In this document: one piece after another, positions 36,471 to 47,519 of the stretch
Layout of the letters: each line of letters begins with the position of its first letter
Numbering within the stretch: position 1 is the stretch's first letter
Assembly (NCBI GenBank): GCA_020796225.1
Contig: CM036768.1
Span: 42,048,789 to 42,112,788, forward strand
Length of the DNA: 64,000 nt
From: Arion vulgaris
Taxonomy: Eukaryota > Mollusca > Gastropoda > Stylommatophora > Arionidae
Reading direction: 5' to 3'
The notes under the pieces: model-generated
The model's database searches: none
What the model saw: the letters and a program-made list of their open reading frames with translations, nothing else
Told to the model about the DNA's origin: nothing
Translations under genes and position numbers: made by a program

Positions 36471-38058
36471 TATCTAGTAAACAAAACGGTTAGACCATAC
36501 TGTCTATAAAGCCATATAGAACAGAATATCTAGTAAACATACGGTTAGACCATACTGTCTATAAAGCCATATACAACAGAATATCTAGTAAACATACGGT
36601 TAGACCACACTGTCTATAAAGCCATATACAACAGAATATCTAGTAAACATACGGTTAGACCATACTGTCTATAAATTCATACAAAGAATATCTAGTAAAC
36701 ATACGGTTAGACCACACTGTCTATAAAGCCATATACAACAGAATATCTAGTAAACATACGGTTAGACCATACTGTCTATAAAGCCATATACAACAGAATA
36801 TCTAGTAAACATACGGTTAGACCATACTGTCTAAAAACATATACAACAGAATATCTAGTAAACATACGGTTAGGACCATACTGTCTATAAGCCAAAACAA
36901 CAGAATATCTAGTAAACATACGGTTAGACCATACTGTCTATAAAGCCATATACAACAGAATATCTAGTAAACATACGGTTAGACCACACTGTCTATAAAG
37001 CCATATACAACAGAATATCTAGTAAACATCGGTTGGACCAACTGTCTATAAAGCCATATACAACAGAATATCTAGTAAACATACTTTAAAACTACACTGT
37101 CTATAAAACCAAAACAACAGAATATCTAGTAAACATACGGTTAGACCACACTGTCTATAAAGCCATATACAACAGAATATCTAGTAAACATACGTTAGAC
37201 CACTGTCTATAAAGCTATATACAACAGAATATCTAGTAAACAAAAGGTTAGACCATACTGTCTATAAACCATATACAACAGAATATCTAGTAAACATACG
37301 GTTAGACCATACTGTCTATAAAGCCATATACAACAGAATATCTAGTAAACATACGGTTAGACCACACTGTCTATAAAGCCATATACAACAGAATATCTAG
37401 TAAAAACATACGGTTAGACCATACTGTCTATAAAGCCATATACAACAGAATATCTAGTAAACATACGGTTAGACCATACTGTCTATAAAGCCATATACAA
37501 CATAATATCTAGTAAACATACGGTTAGACCATACTGTCTATAAAGCCATATACAACAGAATATCTAGTAAACATACGGTTAGACCATACTGTCTATAAAG
37601 CCATATACAACAGAATATCTAGTAAACATACGGTTAGACCACACTGTCTATAAAGTCATATACAACAGAATATCTAGTAAACATACGGTTAGACCATACT
37701 GTCTATAAAGCCATATACAACAGAATATCTAGTAAACATACGGTTAGATCACACTGTCTATAAAGCCAAAATACAACAGAATATCTAGTAAACATACGGT
37801 TGACCATACTGTCTATAAAGCCATATACAACAGAATATCTAGTAAACATACGGTTAGACCACACTGTCTATAAAGCCATATACAACAGAATATCTAGTAA
37901 ACATACGGTTAGACTATACTGTCTATAAAGCCATATACAACAGAATATCAAATAAACATACGGTTAGACTATACTGTCTATAAAGCCATATACAACAGAA
38001 TATCTAGTAAACATACGGTTAGACTACACTGTCTATAAAGCCATATACAACAGAATAT
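36471..38058. repeat. Satellite array, 55-bp unit, about 29 copies
   Basis: Units read cagaatatctagtaaac, atacggttagacca(t/c)actg, tctataaagccatatacaa; acggt recurs at 36486, 36541 and 36596. Most copies are nearly identical. A cluster of units between about 36830 and 37260 has deletions or A-run changes. The array ends abruptly at ggtgaaaggcgaggg (38060). Confidence 0.97.
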
Positions 38059-38189
38059 CAGGGTGAAAGGCGAGGGAATCCCCGTTTTCCATAGTCGACA
38101 CATGGCATATATGTGGCAGCGAATCAGGTACTAGTGACGTGTTCTACACCACATCAATTTAAAATTTAAAAAAACCTTAGACTATATAT
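38059..38189. other. Left flank of the RTE insertion, duplicated at 46.6 kb
   Basis: The part from about 38120 to 38195 resembles 46600-46685, sharing acgtgt, aattgaaaacc-like and agactatatataaga. The two loci are paralogous, and only this one carries the RTE element. Confidence 0.55.
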
Positions 38190-41100
38190 AAGAACTCTAA
38201 CTCTGTCAATGTTGGTTCCAAGCCCAGATGAAATAGGAAGTGGACTTGTGGTGAGGCCACTCCCTCATCACAAGAAATTGAAAGAGCTACATAAACTTGC
38301 AAGAAAGGACCCCATCCGGTAAAACCGACCAGCCATTTGGTGTGGGGTGCACCTAGTGCATCAATGACGGATGCCGATGAAAGTTGCTTTGTGGATGTCA
38401 GCAACCCGACTCGTCATTACTTGACTCAAAAACACACACTAAAATTGAATTTTGGAACGTGAGAACGAGGGCCCACGCTAGCAAAATTTGCCCAAATTCA
38501 GAAGAAATGAAAGATACTAGCTGGACATACTGGGGTTAACTGGGTGAGTTGCCTGGAACAGATAGAAGAGTAGTTATGGATTAATTTTCATATATTCAGG
38601 AGAATGGATTGCAAGATTTTAAGGAGTGGGTATAATGATGACACCTAGAGTAGCAAAGAGCATGTTAGAATGGGAACCCATCTCGAGTCGGATAATTAGA
38701 GCCGCTCAAGTCCAGGCATGTCAATATGACAATACTGCATTGTTATGCATCAACAAACGAGGCTGACGATGATAAGAAAGACACATTTTATGAGCAACTA
38801 CAAGATCAAATTAAAAGACCAAAAACATGACCTGTTAGTGTAATTGCCAACTTTAATACCAGGTTGGAAGTGATAATGTAGAGGTAGAGAGCTATGGGAA
38901 AAAAAAGGAATAAACACAATGAATGAGAATGGAAAAAGACTGGGAAAAAGACTGGAAAAGACTGACTGGAATGTATGCTGTCAAATTTAGTAATTGGGGG
39001 TACCATCTTTGCACATATGGAAATTCATAATCTTACTTGGCACAAACCAGATGGAGTGATCAGGAATCAGATTTGCATAAATACACAATTTAGAACATCA
39101 TTGCTGGATGTCAGTGCATCAGAGGGCAGAGGGTAAAGTGATCATAATTTATGCATAGGTAAATTGAAACTGAAATTGAAAATTCACCTTACTAAAAAAG
39201 AACAACTGCAAATAGACAGTCAAAGGCTACAAAATAAAGAAGTAAAAGAGGAATATCAGCTCGAATTTAAGAATGGGTTTCGAGTTACTAATGGTGAAAT
39301 GAACGGGAACATTGAAGACAAATGGACTAAGATAAAGGACACATATTGGGGGAGCAAATAGTAGCGCAGGATTAAAGACGAAAGACAGAAAAAGCATTGA
39401 TAAGCGATGACACCTGGAAATGTATTCAAGAAAGAAGAAAGATGAAACAAGCGATATTTAATACTAAGGATGCAACAGATGAAATCTAAGCTAAAGAAGA
39501 ATATAACCTAAAGGACAAGGGAGTGAAAAGAGCGGCTAGAAGAGATAAAAGAGAGTATGTAATCGACTGGTGAAGAAAGTGGAAAAGGCAGCTAGGACTG
39601 GAAACAGAAAATGCTATACAATACACTAAAACAACTTACTGGAACTTTTGTTTCAAAGGGTGGCCAATCAAGAGTAAAGATGGTAAGCTTAACATCAGAT
39701 CCCGATCAGAAAAAAAGATGGGCAGAACATTTTGAATAAATATTAAATAGACCTGATCCACCAGTACTACTCAAGTTTGACGAAGTGGCAAGAAACAGCT
39801 CCCTACCAATTAACGAAGAAATGATAAGTGTAACTGAGGTCAAGAAGGCAATCCATTCCTTGATAAACAATAAGGCAGCGGGTGATGACAACATTACTGC
39901 AGAAATGATCAAAGCGACTGAGGATACAACTATTAGCCAGGTGCAAGAACTATTTAAATAAGTATGGGAAGAAGAAACTGTCCCAGATCAATGGAAAAAG
40001 GAATAATTGTTAAGATCCCCAAAAAAGGTGATCTCAAAGATTGTAGCAACTGGAGGGGGATCACTCATTATCAGTAATGAAAAGACTTTCTGAAAATCCA
40101 TTCTTAATAGAATAAAAGGGAGCAGTGGACACAACCTTGAGAGAAGAACACGCTGGTTTTAGAAATGGGAGAAGCTGCTTAGACCAAATAATTACCATAC
40201 GACTTTTTTTGGGAGGAACATATTGAGAAGCAACAACCACTCATACTAAATTTCATCGATTTTAAAACAACATTTGATAGTCTATACATAATCTCCCTGT
40301 GGAATATTCTGAGATGCTATGGAATACCAGACAAAATAATAAACATTATAAAGAGCTCTATGATGGTTCACAGTGTAGTTCGCACTGATGGTGGACACAG
40401 CGACTGGTTTATGGTTTAAACCGGAGTAAGCAAAGGGTGTATTCATCTCCGCTATTGTTTGGAGGGCCATTCTGAGTGATGGAAACTGTTGCAGGGCAAA
40501 CTGGGAAACGATTGGGAGAAAATAGTCAACTAGAAGATTTGGATTTTGAGATGATATTGCCACAAAGTAAAAAAAACCAAGATATGCAAAAAAAAACAGA
40601 CAACTTGTCATCTATAGCATCAAAGTTGGACTGCAGATAAGCTATGAAAAAAAAATATAATGAAGACACCTAGGGAAGAAATGCAGATATCACCCTGGAA
40701 TCTAAAAAGATCAAATTAACAGAACAGTTCAACTATTTAGTAGCAATTTTGATTGCACAGGAAATGTTAAAAAAGAAATTATGATACGAATTGAAAAGCA
40801 AAATCAGCTTTTAAAGTCTAAATAGAATATGGAACTGCAAGTTATAAGTATTAAAAAATAAATTACGAATTTTCAATTCAAATTTGTATCAATCCTAACA
40901 TATGCCAGCGAGAGTTGGTAAATGACTAAAGATATAGAAAGCAAGTTGAATGCATTTAAAAAATAGATGTCTGCGAAAAATAATGAATATAAAATGGAAT
41001 GAATTCAGGAGAAGTGATGAAATCAGAGAAATGTCTTCAACCACTAGACAACTTTTAAGAAAAAGAAGATGGAGATATGTTGGACCCCCTTGAGGAGAAA

Positions 41101-41307
41101 TGATCAACGAATATCAAAGCAGGCATGAATGTAGATGCAAAGGGTTCAAGAAAGAGAGGTCGACCCGAGGGGGACCCTAAGCGAACTTTGCTGGGGAGGC
41201 AGGAAATATATGTCTCAGTTCCTTGGAGGAAATTGAGCAAGTTACCAAGGATCGAGCGGTGTGGGGAAATTCTGCAGGCCTATGTAACGTATAACGGTAC
41301 GAGAGGA

Positions 41308-41308
<1 letters not shown>
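38190..41308 (+). pseudogene. RTE-type LINE (endonuclease plus reverse transcriptase), nearly full length, inactivated
   Basis: The + strand frames follow a complete RTE polyprotein. The endonuclease start is at about 38445 (KIEFWNVRT), with AKSMLEWEPISSRIIRA at about 38660, DTFYEQLQDQIK at about 38785, and LTWHKPDGVIRNQI at about 39035. The catalytic-His block SDHNL is at about 39139. The linker (QNKEVKEEYQLEF, WTKIKDTYW) is at 39230-39355. RT follows: NKAAGDDNITAEMIKA (about 39870), IPKKGDLKDC (about 40015), EEHAGFRNGRSCLDQII (about 40145). The palm box FADD is broken by a one-base loss near 40540. C-terminal blocks lie at about 40905 (ASESW) and 41125-41290 (GSRKRGRPEGD). Many stops are present. 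The element would have mobilised through target-primed reverse transcription, and its 3' end is the (ATT)n tail. Confidence 0.85.

Positions 41309-41342
<34 letters not shown>
41309..41342 (+). repeat. (ATT)n tail of the RTE element
   Basis: About ten att units follow the RTE C-terminus directly. RTE-clade elements typically end in short microsatellite tails, so this marks the 3' boundary of the insertion. It is followed by atataaaaataag, which resembles tatataaga at the left flank (38185-38193) and is a possible target-site duplication. Confidence 0.8.
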
Positions 41343-41344
<2 letters not shown>

Positions 41345-41560
41345 AAAATAAGACTACATTTGATAAAGAAAACGTGAAATCTTGTATAAAACTATTGTAT
41401 CTTATAAAGACATTATTTTTTTTTCCAAAGTGAAGAACTTAGGAAAGGAACGTAAGTATATGTAGTTTGTAATCACTAGCAACAATGTTCTCTAAGAGTT
41501 TATCAATTCTTTCTTCTGTTCTGTTATTCAACATTTACCTCTATTATATTTCTATTTCAC
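41343..41560. repeat. Right flank paralogous to 46685-46900
   Basis: agactacatttgataaa, aacgtgaaatc, ataaaactattgtat, agcaacaatgttc and cttctgttctgtta occur in the same order at 46685-46870. Together with the left flank this shows that a segment of host sequence was duplicated and that the RTE entered only one copy. Confidence 0.75.
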
Positions 41561-43424
41561 ATCTATTTTCTTTATTTGATTCCCTTTAAATACTTCTTCT
41601 TAAGTTTTACATCTTCATAAATATTCACTTGTTCTTGCTTCTATATTTTTTTTACGTATTATTCATCAATATTTTATTTAACATCGTGTTTTTTTTTTAT
41701 TTTAATTATGTAATGTTATCATCTTCTACGTCTCATTTTTTTTTCTTCTTCATCGGAAAGTTATTGTTTTAATCATCTTAATATTGCTTTTTTCTTCTGT
41801 TAACCATTTCCCCGATTTCACTGGTTTCTGCTTCCCTTAACCATTGGGATAATAGAAATATCGATCATTTATGATCGATGTAAATACCTATTTAGTGGCC
41901 ATAATTGTGTATCTATTTTGCATTTAAGTTGGTAAAGTTTATGTTATCTAATACAGAACATTTGATAATCTAATAAAAATTATTTAAAAATAATTATATA
42001 TTTTTTAGATGTCTGATCTCGTTGACTGGAGCACACCTCATTTCCCACTTGCCATTTTGTAGAAACGTCCAAATTGCTCCAGCCAAAAATCCCCAAATAT
42101 GTGATAAAATGGATTTTAATAACCAATTACTATCCTGTGAAGACACCAGTGATTCTTCAACTATCTATACTTGGGTAATAAACATTCTATGCTTATGTCA
42201 CTTTGACTCTGTTTGCAAAATGCCAGATAACTTCTTCCCTGATTATTTTGTCTATCAGATATCATTGCGTAATCATATTTTTGTTCAATAATATCTTTAC
42301 TTGCAAGGTTTAGCAATTATATAACTATTTAGTGTTTATGTATTATACTATACGTGTTGCTTTATCTGCTTACTAGTCCAATTCGGCATCATTTTCTTGA
42401 AGGATATTTATTGACTTTTTTTCTTCACAATATAAAAAAAATTGAATAATATAAATTTCATGATTACTGCCTTTCATATTTTCCAAATATGTTTAAATTA
42501 TATTTATGCAAATATGAAGACTTTAAAGATTTAATAAAACGTTCCATTATATTCGTCATACTTATTTTTTCCTACTTGTGACTGTAAAAACTGTTCATTT
42601 GTAGAATAATCTATTTTTAGACTTTTAATAAGTAAGCTACGGGTATCATAAATTACATCACACTTATGTTAAAACCACATATCCTGATAGACCATCTAAT
42701 TTGCTTTCCAACCATATATAACATTCCTATTTTCAATGCAAAGAACGTGTGTTTTAAATATAGAGCAGGCATCAAAATATAGAAAAAACCTTTCCAATGG
42801 TTAAGAGTTAACACTATTTGTATCATTTTTGATTGTCTTCTTCATCATTTGTTATCACTTTAACGTTTATATTTATATTCATTCTCTGGTTCATTTTACT
42901 TATTCTATCTAGTCCTTATTTTGTTTCATCAATGTTATATCGTGTATTGTTTCATTAACAATTATAATCAAAAAATTAACAGAACATACACAATTGATAG
43001 TTCCAGACTGAACCCGTTGACTCCCCAATTATGTTTTATTTTACTCTGGGCGCATTTATATTGCAGTATATTGAACTAGCCAGTATACTGGCAGCGGGGA
43101 ATCTGCAAATTTATGCGAGTCATATATTGGCTCGGAAGAGGGAATGGTTAAGTCCAATTCAGAATATTTCTAAACATACCAATTTTGTCGTTTTACTTAT
43201 TAACTTGATATTTCCAAGGTGATGTTGCTTTAACATATCCGGTACAAGATTGTAATTTTTTAATAGTTTCTTTCTTCTTATCAATCTCCTTTGTGTTGTG
43301 AAGATGATATACTTTTATTTTGTATTACTATTTTCTTTAATATAACAAACTGTGTCTGTGGTTAATTAAGTAGAAATCATAAAAATAATTGGTCTAGCTG
43401 TAATCTAGAACTCACAATCAAAGA
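41561..43424. other. AT-rich unique sequence, no gene recognised
   Basis: T- and A-rich sequence. The longest frames (+ 42022-42291, 89 codons; + 43031-43222, 63 codons) have no recognisable domain or splice context. I see no tandem repeats and no transposon motifs. Confidence 0.45.
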
Positions 43425-43690
43425 AAACTGGCTGATGCTACAAATAAGAAATAAAAAATTGAGATATTTTGGACATATAAAAAGACATGAAGGGCTGTAG
43501 AAGACCAGCATGGAAGGAAGAATACAGGCAAAGAGAAGAAGAGGAAGACCACGGAGAAGATGGATTCAATGATGTAACTGATGGGGTTTAACATGATAGC
43601 TGCAGAGCAGGACATCTGGCCATGATAGAGAGAAATTCGAAGAATGTTGGGTGGAAAATCTGCTCAGGACAAGCTATTTGATGATGAGCT
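43425..43690 (+). pseudogene. LINE C-terminal fragment (second RTE-like family)
   Basis: The frame at about 43430-43640 reads LRYFGHIKRHE, then MEGRIQAKRRRGRPRRRWI and further degraded C-terminal sequence. This is the conserved LxYFGHIxRHE..IMEGxIxGKRxRGRPRxxW block found near the C-terminus of RTE-like LINE proteins. The family differs from the 38.2-kb element, whose equivalent block is GSRKRGRPEGD. Bases 43691-43789 are unassigned. Confidence 0.7.
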
Positions 43691-43789
43691 CGTAATCTCA
43701 TTAAATTGTAAGGTTGAGGGTTTATTTTACTGAAAATTATATTTATTATATAAATGTAACCAATATTCCTAGGAATCTTCCTATTTGTG

Positions 43790-44220
43790 AAATATTCTGG
43801 GATGCTATGGCATGCTAGCAAAATTAATAAACATTATCAAAAGCTTGTAGGATTTTTACACTGTGCAGTTCGCACTGTCGATGACCAAAGCGACTGATCT
43901 ATTTTTTAAACTAGAATATACCAAGGTTATACTTTACCTCCGCTATTGTTGGAGTGACCATTGACTGGTTGACGAGAATATGTTGCAGGGACGACACTGA
44001 CATCCACTGGGATGGAAAACAGAGAACTGAAAGATATTTTGCAGATGATATTGCTTTACTAAATAAAAACAAGCAAGATATACCAAGAAAACAGAGACCA
44101 GTTATCATCCATAACGTGACAAGTTAGACTGCAGATATACAACGAAAAGACACAAATTTGGAAGATACTTAAAACAAATAATACAGATATCATGTTGGAA
44201 TCCAGAATGAGTTGAAGAAT
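43790..44220 (+). pseudogene. RTE LINE copy 2, RT palm fragment with intact FADD box
   Basis: This DNA aligns with 40311-40700 of the 38.2-kb element, sharing gaaatattctg.gatgctatgg, cagttcgcactg and gttgcaggg..gacac. Here the catalytic box is intact as YFADDIAL, with ttt gca gat gat at 44038-44049; the larger copy has lost a base there. Upstream and downstream coding regions are missing and stops are present. The piece is probably an internal remnant of an old insertion. Confidence 0.75.
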
Positions 44221-44692
44221 GAGAAATCTAAAAAAAATGTTACTGAGATAGACGAGAAATATTCAACTCAATTCCATAGAGAAGATTACAAGATAGCCTA
44301 CACGAAAGAGAGATATGACGAAATTGCAAGCAGACAATATGTAACGTATAACACTTTGCGGAATATTTAAAAAAAAATATGATGTTGATAACCGTGTCTC
44401 GCAAGGGAGTTGAGATTAGAACCCGGTCTTTCACTTCGAAAGTCTCATTCATCGTTTCAACGATTCTGGAAAAATATTGCAGCAACCCTAGCGATATGTT
44501 AGGGTGGCTGTTTGATGGAACATGTAATGTATGGCTCTCAATATATATGTTTCGGAAGGTCAACACGGACGGCAGGTAGCGCTATGCTTGTATGTTGTCT
44601 ATCGAGGTTTCTAACATCAAAAAAAGCTTACATTCTGAATGTGCAGTCAGTCGCTGCAATGAGAGGAAGGGTTAAGTTTTTATCGGAAGCAT
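44221..44692. other. Unassigned sequence
   Basis: There is no convincing gene. About 44395-44470 contains agaacccggtctttcacttc, which on the minus strand looks like a tRNA B box (gggttcta), but no matching A box was found. Confidence 0.35.
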
Positions 44693-45005
44693 TTATTGCA
44701 GGAAGTTGGAAATGGGAAAATGGGGTTTCATCAACAACATTGATTGCGGAAGTTGGAAATGGAAACTGGGGTTTTCATCAACAACATTGATTGCTTGGAA
44801 GTTAGAGATGGAAACTGGGGTTTTTACAACAACATTGATTGCCGGGAAGTTGGAAATATAAACGGGTTTTATCAACAACGTTGATTGCCGGGAAGTTGGG
44901 AAAAGGAAACTGGGGTTTTCATCAACAACATTTATTGCTGGGGAAATTGGAAATGGAAACTGGGTTTTCATCAACAACATTTTAATGCGGGAAGTGAGAT
45001 GGAAA
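44693..45005. repeat. Minisatellite, about 48-bp unit, about 6.5 copies
   Basis: Units contain gggaagttggaaatgg, aaactggggttttcatc and aacaacattgattgc. Units vary in length by a few bases because of G-run and T-run differences. Confidence 0.9.
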
Positions 45006-45044
45006 CTAGGGGTTGGGGATGAACACTAAAGGATGTGTGTCATA

Positions 45045-45302
45045 TTGAGTGTGTGTGCGTGTATGTTTATGTTTATATGCGTGTATATGTGTGTGTATAT
45101 GTTTGTATATTTTTTTTCTATTAAGAGCGTGTTTCAGTTTGTGTATGTTTTGTGCGTTTGAGTGTATGTGCATGTATGTGTATAGAGTAGTACTACTTTC
45201 TGAGCAGAAATTGAATCATCATCATCAAAATAAAAATATTCATCATCACTATCATGAGTTATCATAGAGGATAGCCATTCTCTAACTGCAACAGAAGAAA
45301 TG
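45045..45302 (+). repeat. GT-rich dispersed repeat family G, copy 2
   Basis: A (GT)n-like tract (45045-45185) is followed by tactactttctgagcagaa, atcatcatc, cactatcatgagttatcat and ctgcaacagaag. This is collinear with 28455-28690. The copies differ by about one base in five in the shared half. Confidence 0.75.
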
Positions 45303-45769
45303 TACGCGAGTTATAACGAAGCTGGATGACTCATATTCAGCTGTGTATTCTCCATGTGTCAAAAGTGCGGCGCACACTATGCCAGGCCAGAAGAAAAAAA
45401 AATTGTGTTAAATATTCACAGAAATGGTTACCAGAAATATTTATAGAGTAGCTATAAGTAGCTGTCTATTGTCGAATTTATGCGACTGAGGAAACTGCCA
45501 TTCTCTATGGATGCGTTATGACACACAATTCCGGTATGTTAGTTCTTAGGACATACGATTCTTGTGCTCCGAAAATCGGTCGGTGGTTTCCGTTTTAAAG
45601 CGTGCTGGTCTTTCAATTCTAACGCCAAGATGCGTTTTGTAAGCGACGATGGGAGAGATTGGGGGACAGTTGTGGTTTTATGAAATGCGTGGAAAGAAAA
45701 TCGGCACAAACAATAAAAGTACTTGCTGTCTAAAAGACGTCCGTTGGAGTGTTTGACTATGCTAGAATG
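45303..45769. other. Probable upstream part of a hAT relic
   Basis: No intact frame is found. Because the hAT dimerisation segment follows directly, this stretch may be the eroded central transposase region. No catalytic DDE residues could be placed. Confidence 0.35.
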
Positions 45770-46004
45770 AAAAAAGAAATGGTGGTACTTTATTGTTTGG
45801 GTGAGTACTACAAAAATCAGTTCATGACTTGTAGCAGTTTAGTTGAAAATGATCTCAGTTCAGGTTTTGAAAAGTGTTCAAAATGGTAGAATTGATTGTG
45901 ACGATTCCAGCAACCACTGCGTCCGTTGAAAGGTCGTTTTCAGCATTAAAACACAGTTGCTGTAGATCTATACAAAGTTCATATAGACTCTCCAATCTTA
46001 GCCT
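45770..46004 (+). pseudogene. hAT-family transposase, C-terminal dimerisation fragment
   Basis: The + frame from about 45880 reads MVELIVTIPATTASVERSFS, then ALKH and RLSNLSLL. This is the conserved hAT C-terminal dimerisation motif (LxLxIPxTxAxxERSFSxLKxIKxxLR..RLxxLxLLxI). About 35 upstream codons (EYYKNQFMTCSSLVENDLSS) fit the preceding helical region. The frame runs into a SINE at about 46005. hAT elements are cut-and-paste DNA transposons; only the tail of the transposase survives here, so this copy is dead. Confidence 0.7.
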
Positions 46005-46268
46005 TTTGTGTTCTTCCTCTTCGGACGCTCCATAACAAACACTTGTTAAAACCATATTTGTAATTTTTGTGATCTGAGCCTAAGAGCATTGAGTTGTGTC
46101 AATTATCGCCACAAGTAGACCATCTTCCGATTTCTGTGACGCTTTTTTTTTACTAGGATAGTTTCCCCAGGTCCCAACCTCAGTCGCCTTTTACGACATG
46201 TCTTGTAGGTCATAGTGTTTATTCTTGCTCCCAATAAATGCCCCAACAACATACCGGCGAACATTTTG
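46005..46268 (-). mobile_element. SINE-like dispersed repeat, copy C
   Basis: The reverse complement contains ggagcaagaataaacactat, gacctacaagacatgtcgta, aaggcgac, gtgacgctt-equivalent and ggtctac..gtggcgataattgac, and ends in gaagaggaagaacac. The order matches copies A and B. It truncates the hAT fragment, implying that it inserted into the transposon. Confidence 0.7.
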
Positions 46269-46961
46269 CCTATTGATTAGGAACTTGTGAGAAGGTTAGA
46301 ATAAGAATACATTTACGATGGGCGTAGAGAAGCTTCTACAAAAGGAAAGAAGAATGGATCTTATCTTCAAGTGTAACATGTAACTGGAAATATTACATTT
46401 AAACAAATATTTTCCCAGTTCAATAACTGTCGATGTGTATTTGAATATAGTTCTATTTTCAATTGAAAGGGGAAAAAGGTTTAAAGGAGGGGCAATATTC
46501 ATTTTAGTAGCAGCCACCTATCTGTATTATTAGGCTACGCCACTGCTCATATTCAGCAACAAATTGACTCGGGTCTAGCCGAAAATTGAACTGGGCTCAA
46601 ACCACGTGTCCAATAGTGAACACGTAACATACACGTGTATCCCAAACAGCTACTAGTTTATAATTGAAAACCTAGACTATATATAAGAGATACAGACTAC
46701 ATTTGATAAACAAAACGTGAAATCATTGTGCATAAAACTATTGTATGTTATAAAGAGAATATATTGTTTTCATCCCAAGTAAAAATCTTAGGAAACAGTA
46801 ACGTAAAATATATGAAGTGTGTGTTCCTAGCAACAATGTTCACTTCTTCTGTTCTGTTAGTCAACATTCACTTCTTCGTTCATTTCATATTCCTCATCAT
46901 TTTCCCTTTGTGTTATTCCTTATCTAAAGAGATTAAAGTCGAAGGATTGACTCTGCATGTG
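46269..46961. repeat. Unique sequence including the paralogous (empty) RTE site
   Basis: 46600-46685 and 46685-46900 correspond to the left and right flanks of the RTE insertion at 38.2-41.3 kb. The junction cctagactatatataagaga followed by agactacatttg near 46668-46702 is uninterrupted. A short frame at 46812-46967 begins with a hydrophobic, signal-peptide-like stretch but has no splice or family support, and I do not call it a gene. Confidence 0.65.
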
Positions 46962-47312
46962 GTTTAGTCCACATGACTTAGTTTCTCTCCTAGAAATATC
47001 AGAAACCTGGTTTTAGTCCACATGGCTTATTTTCTCTCCTCAGAAATGTCATGAAACCTGGTTTTAGTCCACATGACTTAGTTTCTCTCCGTAGAAATGT
47101 CACGAAACCTGGTTTTAGTCCACATGACTTAGTTTCTCTCCGTAGAAATGTCACGAAACCTGGTTTTAGCCCACATGGTTAGTTTTTCCGCAGAAATGTC
47201 GAAACCAGGTTTTAGTCCACATTGCTTAGTTTATCTCCGTAGAAATGTCACGAAACCTGGTTTTAGTCCACATGGCTTAGTTTCTTCCAGAAATGTCACG
47301 AAACCTGCACAA
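46962..47312. repeat. Minisatellite, 51-bp unit, about 7 copies
   Basis: Units read tttagtccacatgactta, gtttctctccgtagaaatg, tcacgaaacctgg. The cacgaaacc motif falls at 47101 and 47152. The third-last unit has several small deletions. Confidence 0.92.
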
Positions 47313-47377
47313 AGCACAAACTCCTAGCTTCGACAACATTCTTGGGATTTTGAAAAATTAAATTGTAAATAGTACGA

Positions 47378-47458
47378 CGGCAAGGATTCGAGCTCACGAC
47401 CTTCGAGAGTAAGACAAAGACTTAACCATTTAGCCACAGAGAATTCCTGATCTACTTT
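47378..47458 (-). repeat. tRNA-like sequence, probable SINE head or tRNA pseudogene
   Basis: On the minus strand tggctaaatggttaag resembles an RNA polymerase III A box and ggtcgtgagctcgaatcc a B box, about 20 bases apart as in a tRNA. The acceptor ends do not pair, so this is not a working tRNA gene. It more likely derives from a tRNA-related SINE. The B box alone is a very strong match. Confidence 0.6.
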
Positions 47459-47519
47459 TTTTTAAGTTTTCAGTTTTTCTTAGTACCTTCATCTTTCTAT
47501 TTGTTTTCTTCAAATTTAA

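Noticed and set aside
29035..38058. Possible CRISPR-like arrays because of regularly spaced repeats
   Set aside because: Units are contiguous tandem repeats without unique spacers, and the DNA is clearly animal.
42022..43222. Frames of 89 and 63 codons as possible exons
   Set aside because: I could not find matching splice borders or any family resemblance.
46812..46967. Short frame with a signal-peptide-like start
   Set aside because: The hydrophobic start is the only support. The paralogous segment at 41.45 kb does not keep the frame, and no splice donor or family match follows.
47378..47458. A functional tRNA gene on the minus strand
   Set aside because: The A and B boxes are good, but the acceptor stem does not pair and no anticodon arm is clear; a SINE head or pseudogene is more likely.
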